Source: Trogon surrucura (Eukaryota; Chordata; Aves; Trogoniformes; Trogonidae). Taken from it: a stretch of DNA of 64,000 bases. The position numbers and the translations under genes are program-made. How positions within the stretch are numbered: position 1 is the first letter of the stretch; the number at the start of each line of letters is the position of its first letter. Shown here one piece after another: positions 63,601-64,000 of the stretch. The stretch lies in contig CM036624.1 of assembly GCA_020746105.1 (NCBI GenBank), positions 1,669,562 through 1,733,561 of the forward strand, given 5' to 3'. The notes under the pieces were generated by a model that did not search any database, was not told the origin of the DNA, and saw only the letters and a program-made list of their open reading frames with translations.

Positions 63601-64000
63601 GCTCATCTTCCGATCCTACAGATCAGCAAATGCAATATGACGGAGCTACTGGAGTAATTCCTATGAATCCCAAGTCAAGCATACAGAGAGAGGAACACAA
63701 ACACCTCCTCACCTCCGAAAACAAAACACACGGAAAAGACTCTGACATTGTGATCCCGATATTTTGTCCTAAGAAGAAGCTGTGTTAGACACATCGGCTC
63801 TATAAGCAAAGCTGTAGTTTACATCCCATTCCCTAAAGCCACCGAAACATCTTTTTGTGGCACCAGGCAGCAAGCTGGAATAACAGACACCAACATGACT
63901 AAGCAAGCCCAGTTAGCAGCATCATCTCAAACTTCTTCCGCGCCACAGATGTTGCTCTGCTAAGCGATAGTTGAGCATCTCTGCTTTAAAATGCTTGAAC
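60668..64000. other. unique AT-rich sequence to the window end
   Basis: It includes an A/C-only island at 61294-61331. No repeat family, RNA gene or exon is supported in the last 3.3 kb. Confidence 0.5.

Overview
This window looks like nuclear DNA from a bird. It is AT-rich and almost gene-free. Its interspersed repeats are nearly all CR1 non-LTR retrotransposons, recognisable by the octamer-type 3' tail (repeats of ATTCTGTG or ATTCTATG, read as cacagaat or catagaat on the + strand) and by the carboxy-terminal half of the CR1 ORF2 protein. There is no operon structure, no Alu- or L1-like material, and many A/C- or G/T-only low-complexity islands. A neognath bird is the best fit. The species and chromosome cannot be read from the sequence.

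Layout. 0-3.7 kb is AT-rich and holds a 152-bp direct duplication (1461-1612 and 2921-3072, offset exactly 1460 bp, about 93% identical by eye). 3.7-5.9 kb carries two CR1 copies. 5.9-11.5 kb is unique sequence with a GC-richer patch of overlapping open frames (8639-9210), a possible 63-nt exon (9784-9846) and an octamer-containing region near 10.4-10.8 kb. CR1 copies follow at 11.5-12.3, 22.6-23.4 and 26.5-27.5 kb; the last keeps part of the reverse-transcriptase core. Between them lie unique sequence, a 179-codon open frame (13793-14332), two octamer sites (14.7-15.1 kb) and a run of 26 C (25247-25272). 31.9-32.2 kb is a CpG-dense patch with an inverted repeat and a nuclear-receptor-type direct repeat. 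A CR1 lies at 33.1-33.5 kb and a 244-bp pure-purine tract at 34.8-35.05 kb. 35-49 kb is unique, with a CTCF-like site at 39.2 kb and a CpG patch at 43.6 kb. 49.5-54.7 kb is a cluster of CR1 remnants, including a 20-bp x 4 minisatellite made from CR1 sequence and two CR1 tails facing each other. 55.4-55.9 kb is a plausible conserved noncoding element. The last 8 kb shows nothing I can name.

How it works together. No host protein-coding gene, tRNA or rRNA is supported. The window is best read as an intergenic or intronic stretch with CR1 insertions and scattered candidate regulatory or exon-like signals. All seven large CR1 copies point to the minus strand, and six look like one subfamily. The regulatory and exon candidates rest on motif reading only and are scored low.
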